Below are positions 1 to 11,900 of a stretch of DNA of 64,000 nt, in pieces. A program made the translations under genes and the position numbers. The notes below the pieces were generated by a model. The model did no database searches, was not told the DNA's origin, and saw only the letters and a list, made by a program, of their open reading frames with translations. Origin of the DNA: Pseudeuparius sepicola (lineage: Eukaryota; Arthropoda; Insecta; Coleoptera; Anthribidae); contig OY987298.1 of assembly GCA_963920635.1 (NCBI GenBank), positions 38,099,787-38,163,786 of the forward strand. The letters run 5' to 3'. Position 1 is the stretch's first letter. The number at the start of each line of letters is the position of its first letter.

Positions 1-365
1 ATTTCGCTGTTTCTGATTCAATACTAAGTAATGATAAGTTATTCGTCCTTTCCTGAGTCATTGAACATCTTTGGAAATTCAAAATTTTGTTTAACCTGCT
101 AACTGCTAAACGACCTTTCTGCTCCAGGGCAGTTGCAAAGTATGGTGGAAAATATTTTTAACAAAACAGTGAGAGCAGGAGAGCTAACGAGTGATGAACT
201 TGCGAGGTTGAGATAACGACGATTCGAAGAGCGAGGAAAGACTGAAAGAGGAAAGTCAAGAGCGGCGGCGCAGCAAAGTAGTGAACAAAGCAGCGTTGCC
301 AACTGTTCTTTTAAAGGAAATAGTTTTGCGGGGATAACGCAAAAATAATACAAATAATAGACCAT
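1..365 (-). pseudogene. hAT transposase C-terminal fragment (dimerisation domain), broken
   Basis: Read on the minus strand, this piece ends in the hAT C-terminal dimerisation domain: a LKIFSTI...ERSFS block, then, after a +1 shift near position 105-115, SRLNKIL...MTQERTNNLSLLSIE. That order (aliphatic segment, ERSFS, xxIKxxLR-like, ERLxxLALLSIE) is characteristic of hAT transposases that pair as dimers during cut-and-paste transposition. The reading runs off the left edge of the window, so the last residues and the 3' terminus are not visible. No zinc finger or catalytic core is present. Only about 120 bp separate the coding remnant from the presumed 5' terminus, so most of the gene has been deleted. 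The frameshift and deletion make it non-functional. Family assignment is confident; subfamily is not resolved. Confidence 0.75.
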
Positions 366-487
366 AATATTGTCGTGATTGTACGTTCAATTTTGCAATC
401 GCACTAGAGCGCAAAGGGCGGGTTAGAGCTGAGGGCGGGGGGGGGGGGGCACAGGCCCCCCCGTGCCCCCCCTACGGCACGCTACTG
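1..487 (-). mobile_element. Internally deleted hAT element, right (5') end
   Basis: On the minus strand the element begins CAGTAGCGTGCCGTAGGG at 487, a C-A-G-T-R-G-C-G-T type end often seen in hAT-like insect elements. Alternating long G and C runs follow (about 437-477), then the hAT dimerisation remnant. The other terminus and the target duplication are left of the window, so the boundary at 487 rests on the terminal motif only. Confidence 0.5.
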
Positions 488-870
488 ACTTGAACTTTCT
501 TCCCTTGTTGAATGTATCTACCCAAAGAACTTTCACAGATTTCGGGATGGACTAATAAGATTAGGTCTTGTACTTAGTTCTAATCATGTAGTTTTTCTCG
601 GTGCTCATTTTTGTAATTTTAATTTCTCTTCCAAGGTACCTCACAAACGTAAAATAAACTTATAGTTGTAGATAAAAACTGTTTTAAAAAAGACCTGACT
701 GAAGCTACCTGCTTAATAATTTAAAATTTAGGAAATACCATTTTTATTTTGAACTACTTACTTATACGTAATGCCCACGTAATGGGAATTGTAGGATTAC
801 TAAAGGTGAGACATGAAAAATCTGGTTGCAATTATTGGGACTACTACAGGCGGCCGCATTACCTTTAATT

Positions 871-1109
871 GACTATCTGGAAGTTAGAAAACTTAAAAAT
901 TGTGAACTATGATGGGAAATATTTTGCCTCCTTTGGAATCTATGGCACTGGCATGTCACATAAAACCTGATGGCAGTTGGACACTGACATATAACATAAC
1001 CTTGTACCAGCCCACTTATGTGGTCTCCTTGGAGATATACAGAAAACAAGGCTTCTCTTTTCCTATGTGACTGTGACATGCTGGGTCCCCTTATTTTAAA
1101 GAGTCCCTG
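871..1109 (+). mobile_element. hAT MITE, right-half fragment
   Basis: About 240 bp closely match the right part of the complete MITE at 35899-36429, including the shared stretch around 'cctgatggcagttggacac' and the terminal GGGTCCCC..AAAGAGTCCCTG. The left half is missing; similarity starts abruptly near 871. The short ORF here is not a gene. Confidence 0.75.
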
Positions 1110-2835
1110 ATTTTAACGTACCTACTTAAGTTACACTCTGTATACTAACATGGTTTTTAAATTTTCAAACACTCTGTATAAGATAGAGCAACGAGACCAG
1201 GATAAGTAATACTTTAGGTGAATCTTAGCCCATCAACAAAAAAGCTTATTGAAATAAACTGTTCATACAGGCCACTTGAGAAAATCGGGTTTTTGCAAAA
1301 TTTGCAAATACTCTGTGGGCTGTAGACATCCTGTATAAGCTATATAATTCATATTGTCCTTGAATAAATGCCTAATGTACATTCGTTCATTTTAATCAAA
1401 GCAGGTCATGAAAAATGTAAAGTTCCAAAAATTATGTATCAAAATGTAGGTCTTTTGGAGTATCTTCTATATTTTAGAGAAAAAAACTTGAGAGTATCCT
1501 TTGAAGTATAACATTGTATATAGTAAAGTGTAATGAAAATAAATTATAATATATATTATACCGATTGAGTTAGGATAAAGCAAAAATTACATAACTGACT
1601 TAAAAAAATTTCAATACGGGCCTGCTGAAAATAACATCTGGTTTTATGGACCAAGAATAACATTCCTCTAATTTTTTTCTTGTTGAAAAAACCATCATCG
1701 CCAAGCTGTTGTTTGGCAAAAATTTCTAAAAGTGTAAAGTAGCTAATACCTACTTATTAAATAAATTATGCCCGTGTGCAAGACAAATAATAATTACTAT
1801 AATAATAAGTAATTTCATAAGAACTGCTCAAAGACCAAACCTGTTCCAATTAAATATTGTTCGTCCTCGTTTCGCTCTATACACGAAATTCGATTAGGTA
1901 AGTGTCTATAAGGCGACGAGCTTTCATCTCAACAATTATTAAAAGTGAGTCATTTCTTTCAGAATAATATGCGAGGCCATTATTTTGAACACCGTTAAGC
2001 TTACGTAAAGCGCGCTGGTGGAGTGGTGATTAACAATTTAAGTCTAATTTCATAGGGATGCTATCCGTGCTGGCTTAATGGCTCTATTTTTGTCCAACGG
2101 GAAGGTTGAACAGGAAAATTTGTCTACAGAATAGAGCTATCCTATGGACTCGTTTTGGCGTCATCCATTCCATTGTCTTTCTTCGTATTTTTGTACATAC
2201 ATAATATATGAACACATAGTTTGTCTGTAAATAAACTATACACATTTATGCCGAGCCATGATGTAAAAAATTTTATGCAAAAAATTGGCTATAGTAGGCC
2301 TACTAAAAATGAAAATGCGATTTTTTTTGTCGAAGTTTAAAACGTGGGACAAATGAACGTTAACATATCCTGCTCAAAGTAAACTGCTAAATGTTTAGGG
2401 TCGTTTTGATTCCACATTTTATTAAATAAATTGAAGAAATATACATTATCGGTATTCTAAATCTTGATTCTACAAAGGGCAAGCGTTACAACACTTCAAA
2501 CATCTAAAGAAAATACTATGTGCTTGAGTTCTATTCGCCTACCGCCCTCTATTTCCTACGTTAACGTTTCTTTTTTTTTTCTAATCAACAAAAAAGCCTG
2601 ACAGTAGTTATCGTGACACGCTTGTTTACTCTAGCCGGCCGCGGCCGCTAGGTAGACGCTGGCAGCTTTGGCTGTCGGATCACAGACGCAGGTAATTCAA
2701 TTATTACAGATTCCTTATACGGGGGGCATAACTTCTAACACCGCCGGATAGTTGGCTCCACTCATCTTGAGAGCACTGATTTCGCGAATAGCTATTATTC
2801 TACCGCAGCTAGTCCATCTTCATTATTTTGCCATA
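1110..2835. other. AT-rich non-coding DNA
   Basis: No coding exon, RNA gene or complete element is seen. It holds short decayed transposon ends (for example 'actctgtata' near 1131 and 1171) and a GC island around 2630-2700 with a NotI-type GCGGCCGC at 2641. A GT-type donor-like site (cag/gtaatt) sits near 2692, but nothing supports an exon there. Confidence 0.4.
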
Positions 2836-3061
2836 ATTATAATTAATTTTAAAAAGAGAACTACAACATCCTGTATTTCAGAAACGAAGAACTCTTAGAC
2901 CTATTTTTATATGAGCAACCCAACCCACCTTACAATGAGGTTTTCTAAAAAATATCAAAGCCCTGGAAACCTATGGGATAACTGTACTTATATGAACTTT
3001 TCGTCTTAGTTTTCGATGTTCTTTCAGCCCTAGAGCCTATACACTGTTTTGAAACACCCTG
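2836..3061 (+). mobile_element. Fragment of TA-type foldback family (44953-46319 relative)
   Basis: The sequence matches the right arm of the foldback at 44953-46319 (AAAAGAGAACTAC..., 'atgagcaacc', 'ttttctaaaaaat') and ends near the family terminus CACCCTG-TA at about 3055. The left arm is absent. Confidence 0.55.
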
Positions 3062-4194
3062 TAGAAACGTTATTATTTATTTATGATATACCTATTATGT
3101 TTATTTAACCATATATCATTTGTATGGAACTTTTATAGGCACCTCATGTCATAAGCTCACCGTAATAAGTACTATTCTTAATATAATGGTTGGAGGGGTG
3201 AAAATTACTGTTGTTTTGAATTTATTGTAATTTGAGGATGGGGCCTTTGAATACAAACTGACATGCCCGCAACCGAACCGGCCATCTTTAAGCTCCAAGT
3301 ATGACGCATTATTTTGACATCGCACACCAACGTCCTCGATACTTATTCGTGTTATATTATCGCGTTTTAAACGTTAATAGATACAATAGAGATATGTGTT
3401 TGACAGTTTTGTAACGAAGTTACTAAGTTTTGCCAAGTTTTCCGCCGATAGAGGGCACCACGGACGCAACTAACCGGCGGCCGCTAGTTCAAATGTGTCC
3501 GCCCCAACCGCCGATAGATGGCGCGGAGAGTCGATATCCAACCGCCGGGTCCTAGTCCGCTGGTAATAAGACCGGCCATTCCGTCTGGTTTCTTCCACCT
3601 GTTGAGTAAGCAGACTAGACCAATACTTTTGCTGTGCTCTGCTACTGTCGATTCCGTTATCTGTTGACTGAATAGTGCCAGTAGTGCATGCCGGGGCTAT
3701 TTTGAACCGAAAACCGAACCGTGGACCCGAGCAATAATTAGAATAATATAGATACGTGTTTGATAGTTTTTAATACTCCTAAACTTCACACATGGTAAAT
3801 ACTAGTCTAAAAAGGTTGGATAGGTACTAGGATCTACATATTATATAGATTATTAAGGTTACACACGAAATTTGTTTTTATTATTGTTTTATTTTAAAAA
3901 CTAACCTATATATTTTGTGTGTAAACCGGAAAAGGCATAATGCCATGATATACGGGTTCCTTCCTAAAGTTTTGATTCAAAGACTCATCTACTATGTTGT
4001 TACTTACACTCACAATGTCAGGAAATTCCAACAAGATTTGTACTTCCGATTATTTCCTTAGTTTTTCAGATAAGAAGGAAGAAGACTAATTAAAAATCTG
4101 TGTTTTTTTTTAGGAATCCGAACATAGCTTCGGAATTGACATACCTACAGGTTGTTATCGAAAAAAAATGAAAAATATTGTTTGAGTACATTCT
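3062..4194. other. Intergenic or 5'-intronic DNA with a GC-rich patch
   Basis: Mostly AT-rich. From about 3430 to 3720 there is an unusually GC-rich block with a NotI-type site (3477-3484) and two CCGATAGAKGGCR-like words (near 3442 and 3512) resembling the core of CTCF sites. No exon or complete element is recognised. Confidence 0.35.
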
Positions 4195-4461
4195 TACGAA
4201 AGCGTAGAAGGGCCACCTTGTAAATATTTTTTTCCCGAACTAAATTCCGACTTATAAGTCAGAATTCCGACTTGTAAGTCGGAATTCCGAGTTGTAAGTC
4301 GGAATGACCTTATTCCGACTTATAAGTCGGAATTCCGAGATGTAAGTCGGAATTCCGAGATGTAAGTCGGAATTCCGACTTATAAGTCGGAATTCTGACT
4401 TATAAGTCGGAATTTAGTTCGGGAAAAAATATTTACAAGGTGGCCCTTCTACGCTTTCGTA
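4195..4461. mobile_element. Palindromic MITE with TACGA..GGCGTAG-type ends (copy 1)
   Basis: A 267-bp foldback. Its ends read TACGAAAGCGTAGAAGGGCC and the exact complement, and it is flanked by the 6-bp direct repeat CATTCT (4189-4194 and 4462-4467). Inside are eight 20-bp units of the near-perfect palindrome TTCCGACTTATAAGTCGGAA, split three plus five by a short asymmetric spacer. It has no coding capacity. Ends and duplication length match the copies at 52398-52544 and 26166-28707. Confidence 0.8.
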
Positions 4462-4467
4462 CATTCT

Positions 4468-5979
4468 TGCTACTAAGGACCAAAAATAATAAAATATGCT
4501 CATATTTTCCCAAATTAATAACTTTCGAACGAATCGAAATTGCACGAAATTTGATTTTGGACCGAGGAAATAAAATATTCGTTAAGTTTTCATGCTAAAA
4601 AGGTGTACAGAGTGTCCCGGAGTTTGCGCTTTATGCCTGTTGTAAAAAAACAGAAAAACGGAAAAAAATTGAGCCGTGCGTCTTAAATGGGACCATGCGT
4701 GGAGCCCATCTTGTGAGCAAAAAATATTGTAATAAATTTGTAAGTACGGTTGGACTTGTGTCAAACAAAACTTGTTTAAATCAAACTTAAAACATTAAAT
4801 ATTTTGTTACCTATTGCGTCAAAGATTATACAGGGTGAGTTTTATTCGATGCCCACTATGGGGATCTCGGAAACTAGCAGAGCTAGAACAAAGGTTAAAT
4901 GGGAAAGAATTGCAGTTTTGAATGCTCAATCTAATGACCCTTGTGGATTTTTAAAAAAGTTCACGGCTCACCAGATATTTTGAAAAAAGTGATTTTTTGC
5001 TATTTATTCAGATCTCTGTAGCTCCATTATTTCTGACTATACAGAAAAACTGTAGAGACAAAAATTGTAGATAATTTTGGGCTCAATAAGATAATCTGAT
5101 CCAATTTTTTATGTTGTTTGTGATTTTTGAGATATGACATAAACTTGTGTTTTTTAATGTAAATCATAGATGGCTGTGGCCTTATAAAATCGGCAATTTT
5201 TTGAGCTTTCCAAAGATATAATACTCGCATAGTTATTACAAAAAATAAAAGAGCTATGGCTAATTTTCTGGTTTTTTTTTTACATAGTCAGCCATGGAAT
5301 ATTTTCATAATTACGTTCTATTGTATAATAAGACATACTTCAAACTTTCAAATATTTTATTTTTAGCTGCTGACAAAATGTAACAAAATAAAACAAAAAT
5401 TATCATGATGGAGCTCCACCACATAATTACTTGCCCGTAAGAAATTACCTAGATCAGCTCTATCCAAATAATTGGATAGGGAGAAATAGACCTATTTCCT
5501 GGCAGTCCGGATCCCCCGATTTGTCTGTTTTGGATTTCTTTTTGTTAAATTAAGAGCAGCTGTTTTAGAACCAATTGCCAGTATTGACAGGCGCTCTCTG
5601 CTCTCTAAGAAAGGCGACAAATTCAGCTTTAAAAGGATGCAATATTTGCATCTCAGAAACTAGTAACAGTAGGGAAACAGTCCATAGAACAAAAGTTTCT
5701 CCAAATTACCCAGTCTTTCAAACGCGCTACGCTCCAAGGTTCCTAGGATCAATAAGTTTCTTTGCACCGAAGCGCCATCTATACGCTAATATCAAAATGA
5801 ACGCTTATCAGTTTCGAATAAAGCCCTCTTCACGTCCTAGCGAACGGCGTTTGCAGAATTAAAATATCTGAGACGGGAGTCCTTATTGGGACACCCTGTA
5901 TATCTCTGCAATTGTCACTGTCTAGAGTATTTTATAAAAATTTGAGGAGAGGCAGGACAAAACAATATTACACCCATGT
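4468..5979. other. Non-coding DNA with several decayed transposon ends
   Basis: Terminal motifs of TA-inserting elements occur at about 4606 (CAGAGTGTCCCGG), 4831 (CAGGGTGAGTT) and 5898 (GGGACACCCTG-TA), but no two form a matched pair, so these are truncated copies. The 95-codon ORF at 5575-5862 has no recognisable domain and ends against a transposon terminus; I treat it as chance. Confidence 0.45.
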
Positions 5980-6165
5980 ATTATCTATAGTGATGTAAAA
6001 AACAAGATTTCTTGTCTTGCTCGGCAACTTCTTGTCTTGTCTTGCTAAGCAAGGCAAGATGTAAAACTACTCTTGTCTTGCAAATTTCTTGCACAGTTAT
6101 TTCTTGTCTTGCTAGCAAGACTCTTGCTTACTTCTTGTTCTTGCTTTTTAGGGGATTCCCCAACT

Positions 6166-6404
6166 CTTTTTCGGGGATTCCCTTTATTTTACGCCTTCTG
6201 CGCGCTCGCCGGCGCCGAGCGAGCCACCCTATTTTATCTAAAATGGCCAGGGATATTCTAAGTACTATGGCAACGTCAGTTCCTGCCGAAAGACTTTCTT
6301 CGAAGACATCATTGGTTATAAGAAAACACCGAAATAGGCTAAATTCTGAATCATGCCTTCTCTGTCTAAATTCATGGGGCAGTGTAAGAAATACAGATAA
6401 CTAG
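6166..6404 (+). pseudogene. hAT transposase dimerisation-domain remnant
   Basis: The frame encodes LSKMARDILSTMATSVPAER followed by LSSKTSLVIRKHRNRL and a LLCLNSW tail, the standard hAT C-terminal dimerisation signature (pattern L-x-x-M-A-R-D-x-L...ATSVP-x-ER...RNRL...LxxW). Only the last 60 or so residues remain; the BED finger, the catalytic D/D/E core and the start are deleted. It sits inside hAT-type termini in the correct orientation, so it is the remnant of that element's own transposase. The longer upstream reading runs through terminal repeats and is not coding. Confidence 0.8.
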
Positions 6405-6474
6405 TTACTAGTAATGTCAGTAATGTCATGTTCACGTTTAAGATTTAAGTAGGTACCTACCTTGGTACCTATAG

Positions 6475-6615
6475 TTTGTTCAGCGAATGTTCGGCCCTAC
6501 GTCACAACTCTCGTCCTTGTCTAACTCGTGAATATACGACCGATATCCATCTTATATTCATGAGTAAGACAAGGACGGGAGTTGTGACGTAGGGCTGAAC
6601 ATTCGCTGAACAAAC
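6475..6615. mobile_element. 141-bp near-perfect foldback MITE nested in hAT
   Basis: Two arms of about 62 bp (starting GTTTGTTCAGCGAATGTTCG and ending in its complement) surround a short AT-rich centre. There are only a few mismatches. The target duplication is unclear, so the family is not assigned. Confidence 0.75.
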
Positions 6616-6883
6616 TTGTAGTTTCAGTTTTTTTTGTATAAAAGAATTACCTACTTTGTTTCTTATTAATATGATTTAAATAAATCACGTTTCCCTTGTT
6701 TATTTGTCTCATTTACTTGCATGCCATCGGTAGAAAGCAAGAAATCTTGTTTCTTGCAAATTTCTTGACAAAAATATTGTCTTCTTGCTGGAGCTACTCT
6801 TGTCTTGTCTTGCTTCTTGCTCCACTACTTCTTGTCTTGTTCTTGCAGCAAGAACAAGAAATTTTTACATCACTAATTATCTA

Positions 6884-7743
6884 TTCCCCTCAAATTTGAA
6901 AAAGACTACCGGCATTAGGCAACGCTGTACCTACTCGTTATCATATTATAGACCGTCCAGAGATCTTGAGCAACGGAAAGAATGCATATGAAAAACTGAA
7001 GCTGTATACACATCGTTGCCCGATTTTTCTTAGTAATTTATTAAGCTCAGCTATATCATCGAGCGACGAAATGGGATTGTATTTGCAGAAACATGTATAT
7101 CTATAAAAATTGATAATTATTTCACATGTTACAAAAGTGATTTTATTATCTATCTACTCATTATTTTCCGTGATTAACTGCAATGTTAAATCATAGTCAG
7201 GACATATAACTTTTCCGAAGTGCTGTATAGGTCTGGCAATATTGTAGACCCAGACTGAAAACATGAAATAAAAATATGTATAATGCTGCTTTTGGGCTCA
7301 GCATATAATTTATTAGTGCAGAAAATCTAAAGTAGTCTGTAGTCAGTAGCTTTTGTACATAGAATAGATTCGACACTTTATATTACCTCAAAATATTATT
7401 TTCCGACTGAAGATTGAAAAACAGTAGGTATTGCGTCTCGCGGGCTATGAGTAGAGCTATTTGTGATAAAATATGACCAATTAGGTATAGGGAAAACTCT
7501 GCACAACCAGGCGCGCGATATAAGTACAAGTTGCATGTTAGGTCTGTTACGAAGAGGCTACTAATGATGCTTTTAAATTACTCATAAATTAATTGAACTG
7601 CGACAAAGGAAGAAGAATAAGGGAACGCCGCTGCAATCCCGCGTATTCACAGCGAACTGGCTCAATTTCTTCTATTACCTCTCCCCTACGTCGCTGCTCA
7701 GTACTCTCTGGCGCACTTTACGACATATTTTTATTTTTTGCAG
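6884..7743. other. Intron upstream of the first visible Dpp exon
   Basis: No repeat or coding signal is identified except the polypyrimidine tract (ttatttttttg) and CAG acceptor ending at 7743. The N-terminal cytoplasmic exon of the gene was not found here. Confidence 0.4.
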
Positions 7744-7954
7744 CTGGTGGTCGGAAACACAACTCAACGCAACTGGCGGGGTATCCTTATAGCGCTTCTT
7801 GTCATCGTGGCGGTACTGGCGCTCATCGTGACGTCGGTGGTACTGCTGACGCCACCTGACGAAGGCCCCAGAGTGCGGGGCCAACGCCTCACGCTGGCCG
7901 ACGTTCTAGCGCACGATTTGCAGCCGCTGCGTTTCAATGGTACCTGGGTATCAG
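7744..7954 (+). CDS. Dpp10: Dpp6/Dpp10-like dipeptidyl peptidase family S9B, exon with membrane anchor
   Basis: The first visible coding exon of a type II membrane protein of family S9B (DPP4/DPP6/DPP10). It reads from an AG acceptor (phase 0) to cag/GTAAGT (one base of the next codon). Residues 1-13 are a cytoplasmic juxtamembrane piece ending QRNWRG. Residues 14-36 form one hydrophobic helix (ILIALLVIVAVLALIVTSVV) followed by LLTPP. The NW(R/K)G-x-IALLVI...IVTSVxLLTP pattern is the hallmark of DPP6/DPP10 and differs from DPP4. The luminal start LTLADVL...NGTW follows, with a glycosylation sequon. In vertebrates DPP6/DPP10 lack peptidase activity and escort Kv4 channels. Whether this insect protein is inactive cannot be told, because the catalytic region is outside the window. 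The upstream exon is not identified. Confidence 0.9.
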
Positions 7955-8979
7955 GTAAGTGCACGAAATAATTATGGAATGATTGCTAAATTATTTATAT
8001 CTTGATGGGTAGGTATATGATATGGATCTATTTTTATTTTTAACAAGGAAAACTTATTTTCAATTTACCGACGTTTCGTAAAATTTATTTACATCATCAA
8101 GGCGTTTAAAATTGAACAATAATGAATGCGTGTGTTGTTGTTGCGATGAAAGGAAGGTGTGTATAGTACTTATTGATCACTTTTTCGTCGAAAATAACAC
8201 ATACAAGTGGTTCAAATAATATGTAAATTGTTTTTTTTTTGCATTATAAACTTTTTTTAAAAAGAGCTAAAAAGCAATAAATTATTGTTAACGAGGGCAA
8301 ATACCAGACAGATAAATTTTAATGTGCTTGTGTGAAATGCCCACCCAACCATATTGAACGGCGTCTAATTTTGTAATAATCCAGTGGACTGTTTATAGGG
8401 AGAAAAATATAGAAAATACACCTTGGAATAAAAGAGAGAATGGGGAACGTGCACAAAATTAAATTTGTAAAATATTACTTTCAAACGTAATTTATTGCCA
8501 TTGCAAATCACAAAAAAAACTCATTTTTTGATTTGTATGTAATAAATGTAAGCAATTAAAAACTGCATAATTCAAATCATTCTTGTAACGCGCCCTCCTT
8601 GGTTGTGACGTGAAACAGTTCGTTGGTGGTGGCGCCTCTGGTGGACGGCATCACCACGTATAAACTAATATGGGCGCCACATGGATAAAAAATACAGCAC
8701 CACCCACGCTTTGTTTATAAAGAGCAACTAGAACGTCCTATCCTTGTCTCACTGGCGGCGATAAGGAGCCCGCAGAGCCCGCCGTGCGGGGGGGGCAGCT
8801 CCGGAAGGGGCAGCTCCGGAAGGGGCTTATAGGTACTTAAAATTCAACACCAGTAAAAGAGCTATTTATTTAAAATCAAATTTTCGATTTATCTTTTCTT
8901 CCAAGTTACGGGCCAATCTGAGATTAGGTGGTTTAGTATGCCGTCCGTCTTTGCGTTGGTAGCTCCGTTTTAGCTTAAA
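7955..8979. other. Dpp intron, left of the retrotransposon
   Basis: AT-rich intron. It includes a GC-rich patch (8590-8830) with a directly repeated 15-bp word (GGCAGCTCCGGAAGG twice, near 8797-8826). No exon is evident. Confidence 0.45.
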
Positions 8980-8997
8980 AATTATTATTATTATTAT

Positions 8998-11900
8998 ATC
9001 GACTTAGCCAAAAGGCATTCGCACTCCCTCTACGGGGAACATTCACTCAGATCCCGGGCATCCCGGATACCAAAAGGATCTGGCTCGGACGAGACCCTTG
9101 CCATGTTATCGGGCCCTAGGTGACATTGATGTTCTTGGACGATCCTGCATTCCCCATGAATTTCCTGACGGTTCGGGCTGTCGCAAGTAGTACCGCTTTC
9201 TGCATGGACCTGTAAAGACTATCAGTTAGATTCAGCTCCTTGATGTTTCTCAGCAAACTTTTTGGTATAACACCAGTTGTTGACATGATGATTGGAATCG
9301 TCTGGACGTTCTTCATTTCCCATTGCCTTCTAATTCGTTCTTCTAAGTCTCTGTACTTCGCGATCTTCTCGACTTGCTTCACACGCAGGTTGTTGTTGTT
9401 CGGGATGGCCACATCAATCAGAGTTGTCTTCCTAGAAATTTTATCAACTATTATAAGGTCCGGTCTGTTATGGGCAACTCGTTGATCAGTCAGAACTGTA
9501 CGATCCCAGTACATCTTGTAGTTGCTGTTCTCAAGAACAGGCTCAGGTGTGTAGTTGTAATATGGGACCCTTTCTGTCTGCACAAGCAGCAGCTTTTCCG
9601 CCAGTTCCCGGTGCAAGATCTTGGCAACCGAATCGTGTCGTTCCTTATATTCCGTTGATGCGAACATCTGACATCCTCCTGTTATGTGCTGGATTGTTTC
9701 TGAAGTTGGGCACCCGTATCTGCATCTGTCATCCACTACCGATGCATCTCCTACAATGAATTTTAGGTAGTTGCGAGTTGGTATAACCTGATCTTGTATG
9801 GCCAGTAGGAAGCCTTCCGTCTCGGGGAACATTCGTCCCGAGGTCAGCCAATAGTTCGACGCTAACTTGTCGACATGTTCCTGGTTAACCTCATTAGGAT
9901 GTCTCCCGTGCAGCGGCTTCCCCAACCACCTCTGTAGTTTATCGTTGTCGGTTCGGTGGTGATTTTGACGCTCGTGTTCCGTCAGACGTAGCGGTGTTGA
10001 GACGTCTGCTCCGCATATAGCCCTATGTAGTGTGGAGCTGTTGGCCTGCCTGTAGAAATAATTACGCAGATTTAATATTTGTTGGTCCAATTGCTTGCTG
10101 AGATCTGCCAATCCTCTTCCTCCTAGTTGACGTGGCAGAGTTGTTCTTTCTACGGCGCTACGGGGATGATGTTTATGAGCTTTTGTCAGTAGTGTCCTAA
10201 CTTTTCGTTGCAGGTTGTTGATGTCCGTGTTGGTCCAATTCACTATTCCGAACGAATAGCTGAGTACAGAGCACGCATACGTGTTCAGGGCCTTAAACAA
10301 ATTCCTGCTGTTAAGATCAGTTCGCACTACTTGTCTTACTCTCTTGATGAATTCATTCGTTAAATCAGTCTTCATTGTTCGATGGTCTATCCTTTGAGCT
10401 TGTTTCATCCCGAGATACTTGTATGTATCTCCCTTGCTCATTGCTTCGATCTCCTGGCCGTCCTGCATCTCGTGTGCGCTTTGTTCGAGCTTTCCCCGGA
10501 TGATATTAAGGGTGCGGCACTTGTCCAGTCCAAACAGCATTCCGATGTCCCTGGAGAACTCCTCTACAATTTTAAGCATTTGCGTTAGTTGGTTTTTGGT
10601 TGCGGCGATCAGTTTTAAATCATCCATATATAATAGGTGATTCAACTTGATCACTTCTGCGTTGTTGCTTTTGATAGCGAAGCCATATTTTGTAGAGTTC
10701 AACCGATGTGATAGAGGGTTCATCGCCATGCAGAACCACAGTGGACTGAGTGAATCTCCTTGGAAAATCCCTCTTCGGATGTTGATTGTGTCGGTCTCGA
10801 TGTTACTGTCTGCGGTTCTGAGTTGTATCTTAGTGCGCCAGGTTGTCATAACGTGTTCTAAAAAGGAAACTGTATGATGATCTATTTTATACAGCTTTAA
10901 GATACCTGTGAGCCAGTCGTGAGGTACGGAATCAAATGCTTTTTTGTAGTCCACATAAGCCATGTGGAGGTTTCGTTGCTTGGAATGAGCCTGGTTGCAG
11001 ATGACAGAGTCTATGATGAGTTGCTCTTTGCATCCCATTGCGCCCTTCGAGCAGCCCTTCTGCTGCATTGCAATGATGTTGTTCCGCTCGCAGTGAGCAT
11101 ATATTCGCTGCGTAAGGCAAGATGTGATTATCTTGTAAAGCGTAGGCAAGCAGGTTATTGGGCGGTACTTGGCAGGGTTATCCGTATTCCGCTGGTCTTT
11201 TGGTAACAGGTAAGTTGCACCCTGTGTAAGAAACAATGGCATTTTCAGAGGATCGAGCAAGACTTCATTAATTAAGGTAGTTATTTGTTCATGCGTGCAC
11301 CACAACTTCTTAATCCAATAATTTTGGAGATGATCTGGACCTGGTGCCTTCCAGTTGTGGGAATTCTTGATGACATCGGAGACCTCAGCGGTTGTGAATT
11401 GCTCGTGTTGCATCTGGCTATAGTTCCGGCCCATCTCGCGTTCTTCGCTGATCCAGCTTGCACTGACATTGTATGGACCTGGTGTGGCAAGTTGATTTCT
11501 CCAGAAACCGTCGACCTGTTCTCTGCTAGGGTAACTCGCATTTGTGGCATCGGCGCTAGAATTAAAAGCACGGTAGAAACACTTTTCTGATCGTTCAAAG
11601 AGTTTATTGTCTCGTTTCCTGTTGTTACTAGCCTTGTATCTCCTCAGACGCCCTGCGAAAACAGAAAGTTTTTGTTTTAATGTGTCAAGACATTGTTGAG
11701 CAGTGATGTTCGCGGGGTCATGCCGAGAATGCATTTGGGTGCGGCTCATTACTGCCTGCACCGCCCTCTGGATCCTTCTAGTTCTAACTCCTCTGATATA
11801 TTCCGTCACTTGTCCTATGTCTTTACGGAGACTCTCGATCTTCCGATTTAGTCGCATTTCCCATTGAGCCATTCGTGGTTCTGGTCTTGCACGATTCAAC

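Larger units (their letters stand above)
5988..6875 (+). mobile_element. hAT element with 8-bp target duplication
   Basis: Termini TAGTGATGTAAAA and its complement TTTTTACATCACTA are flanked by a perfect 8-bp duplication ATTATCTA (5980-5987, 6876-6883), the length typical of hAT. Subterminal DNA on both sides is made of CTTGTCTTGC-type words, probably transposase-binding repeats. A broken transposase 3' end lies inside, and a separate foldback (6475-6615) is nested in the right half. Confidence 0.88.

Noticed and set aside
2683..2700. Non-coding first exon of the Dpp gene ending at cag/gtaatt
   Set aside because: Only a donor-like hexamer and local GC content support it; no transcript evidence or core promoter seen.
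4195..4461. CRISPR-like array (regular 20-bp repeats)
   Set aside because: Units are contiguous palindromes without unique spacers, inside transposon ends with a target duplication, in eukaryotic DNA.
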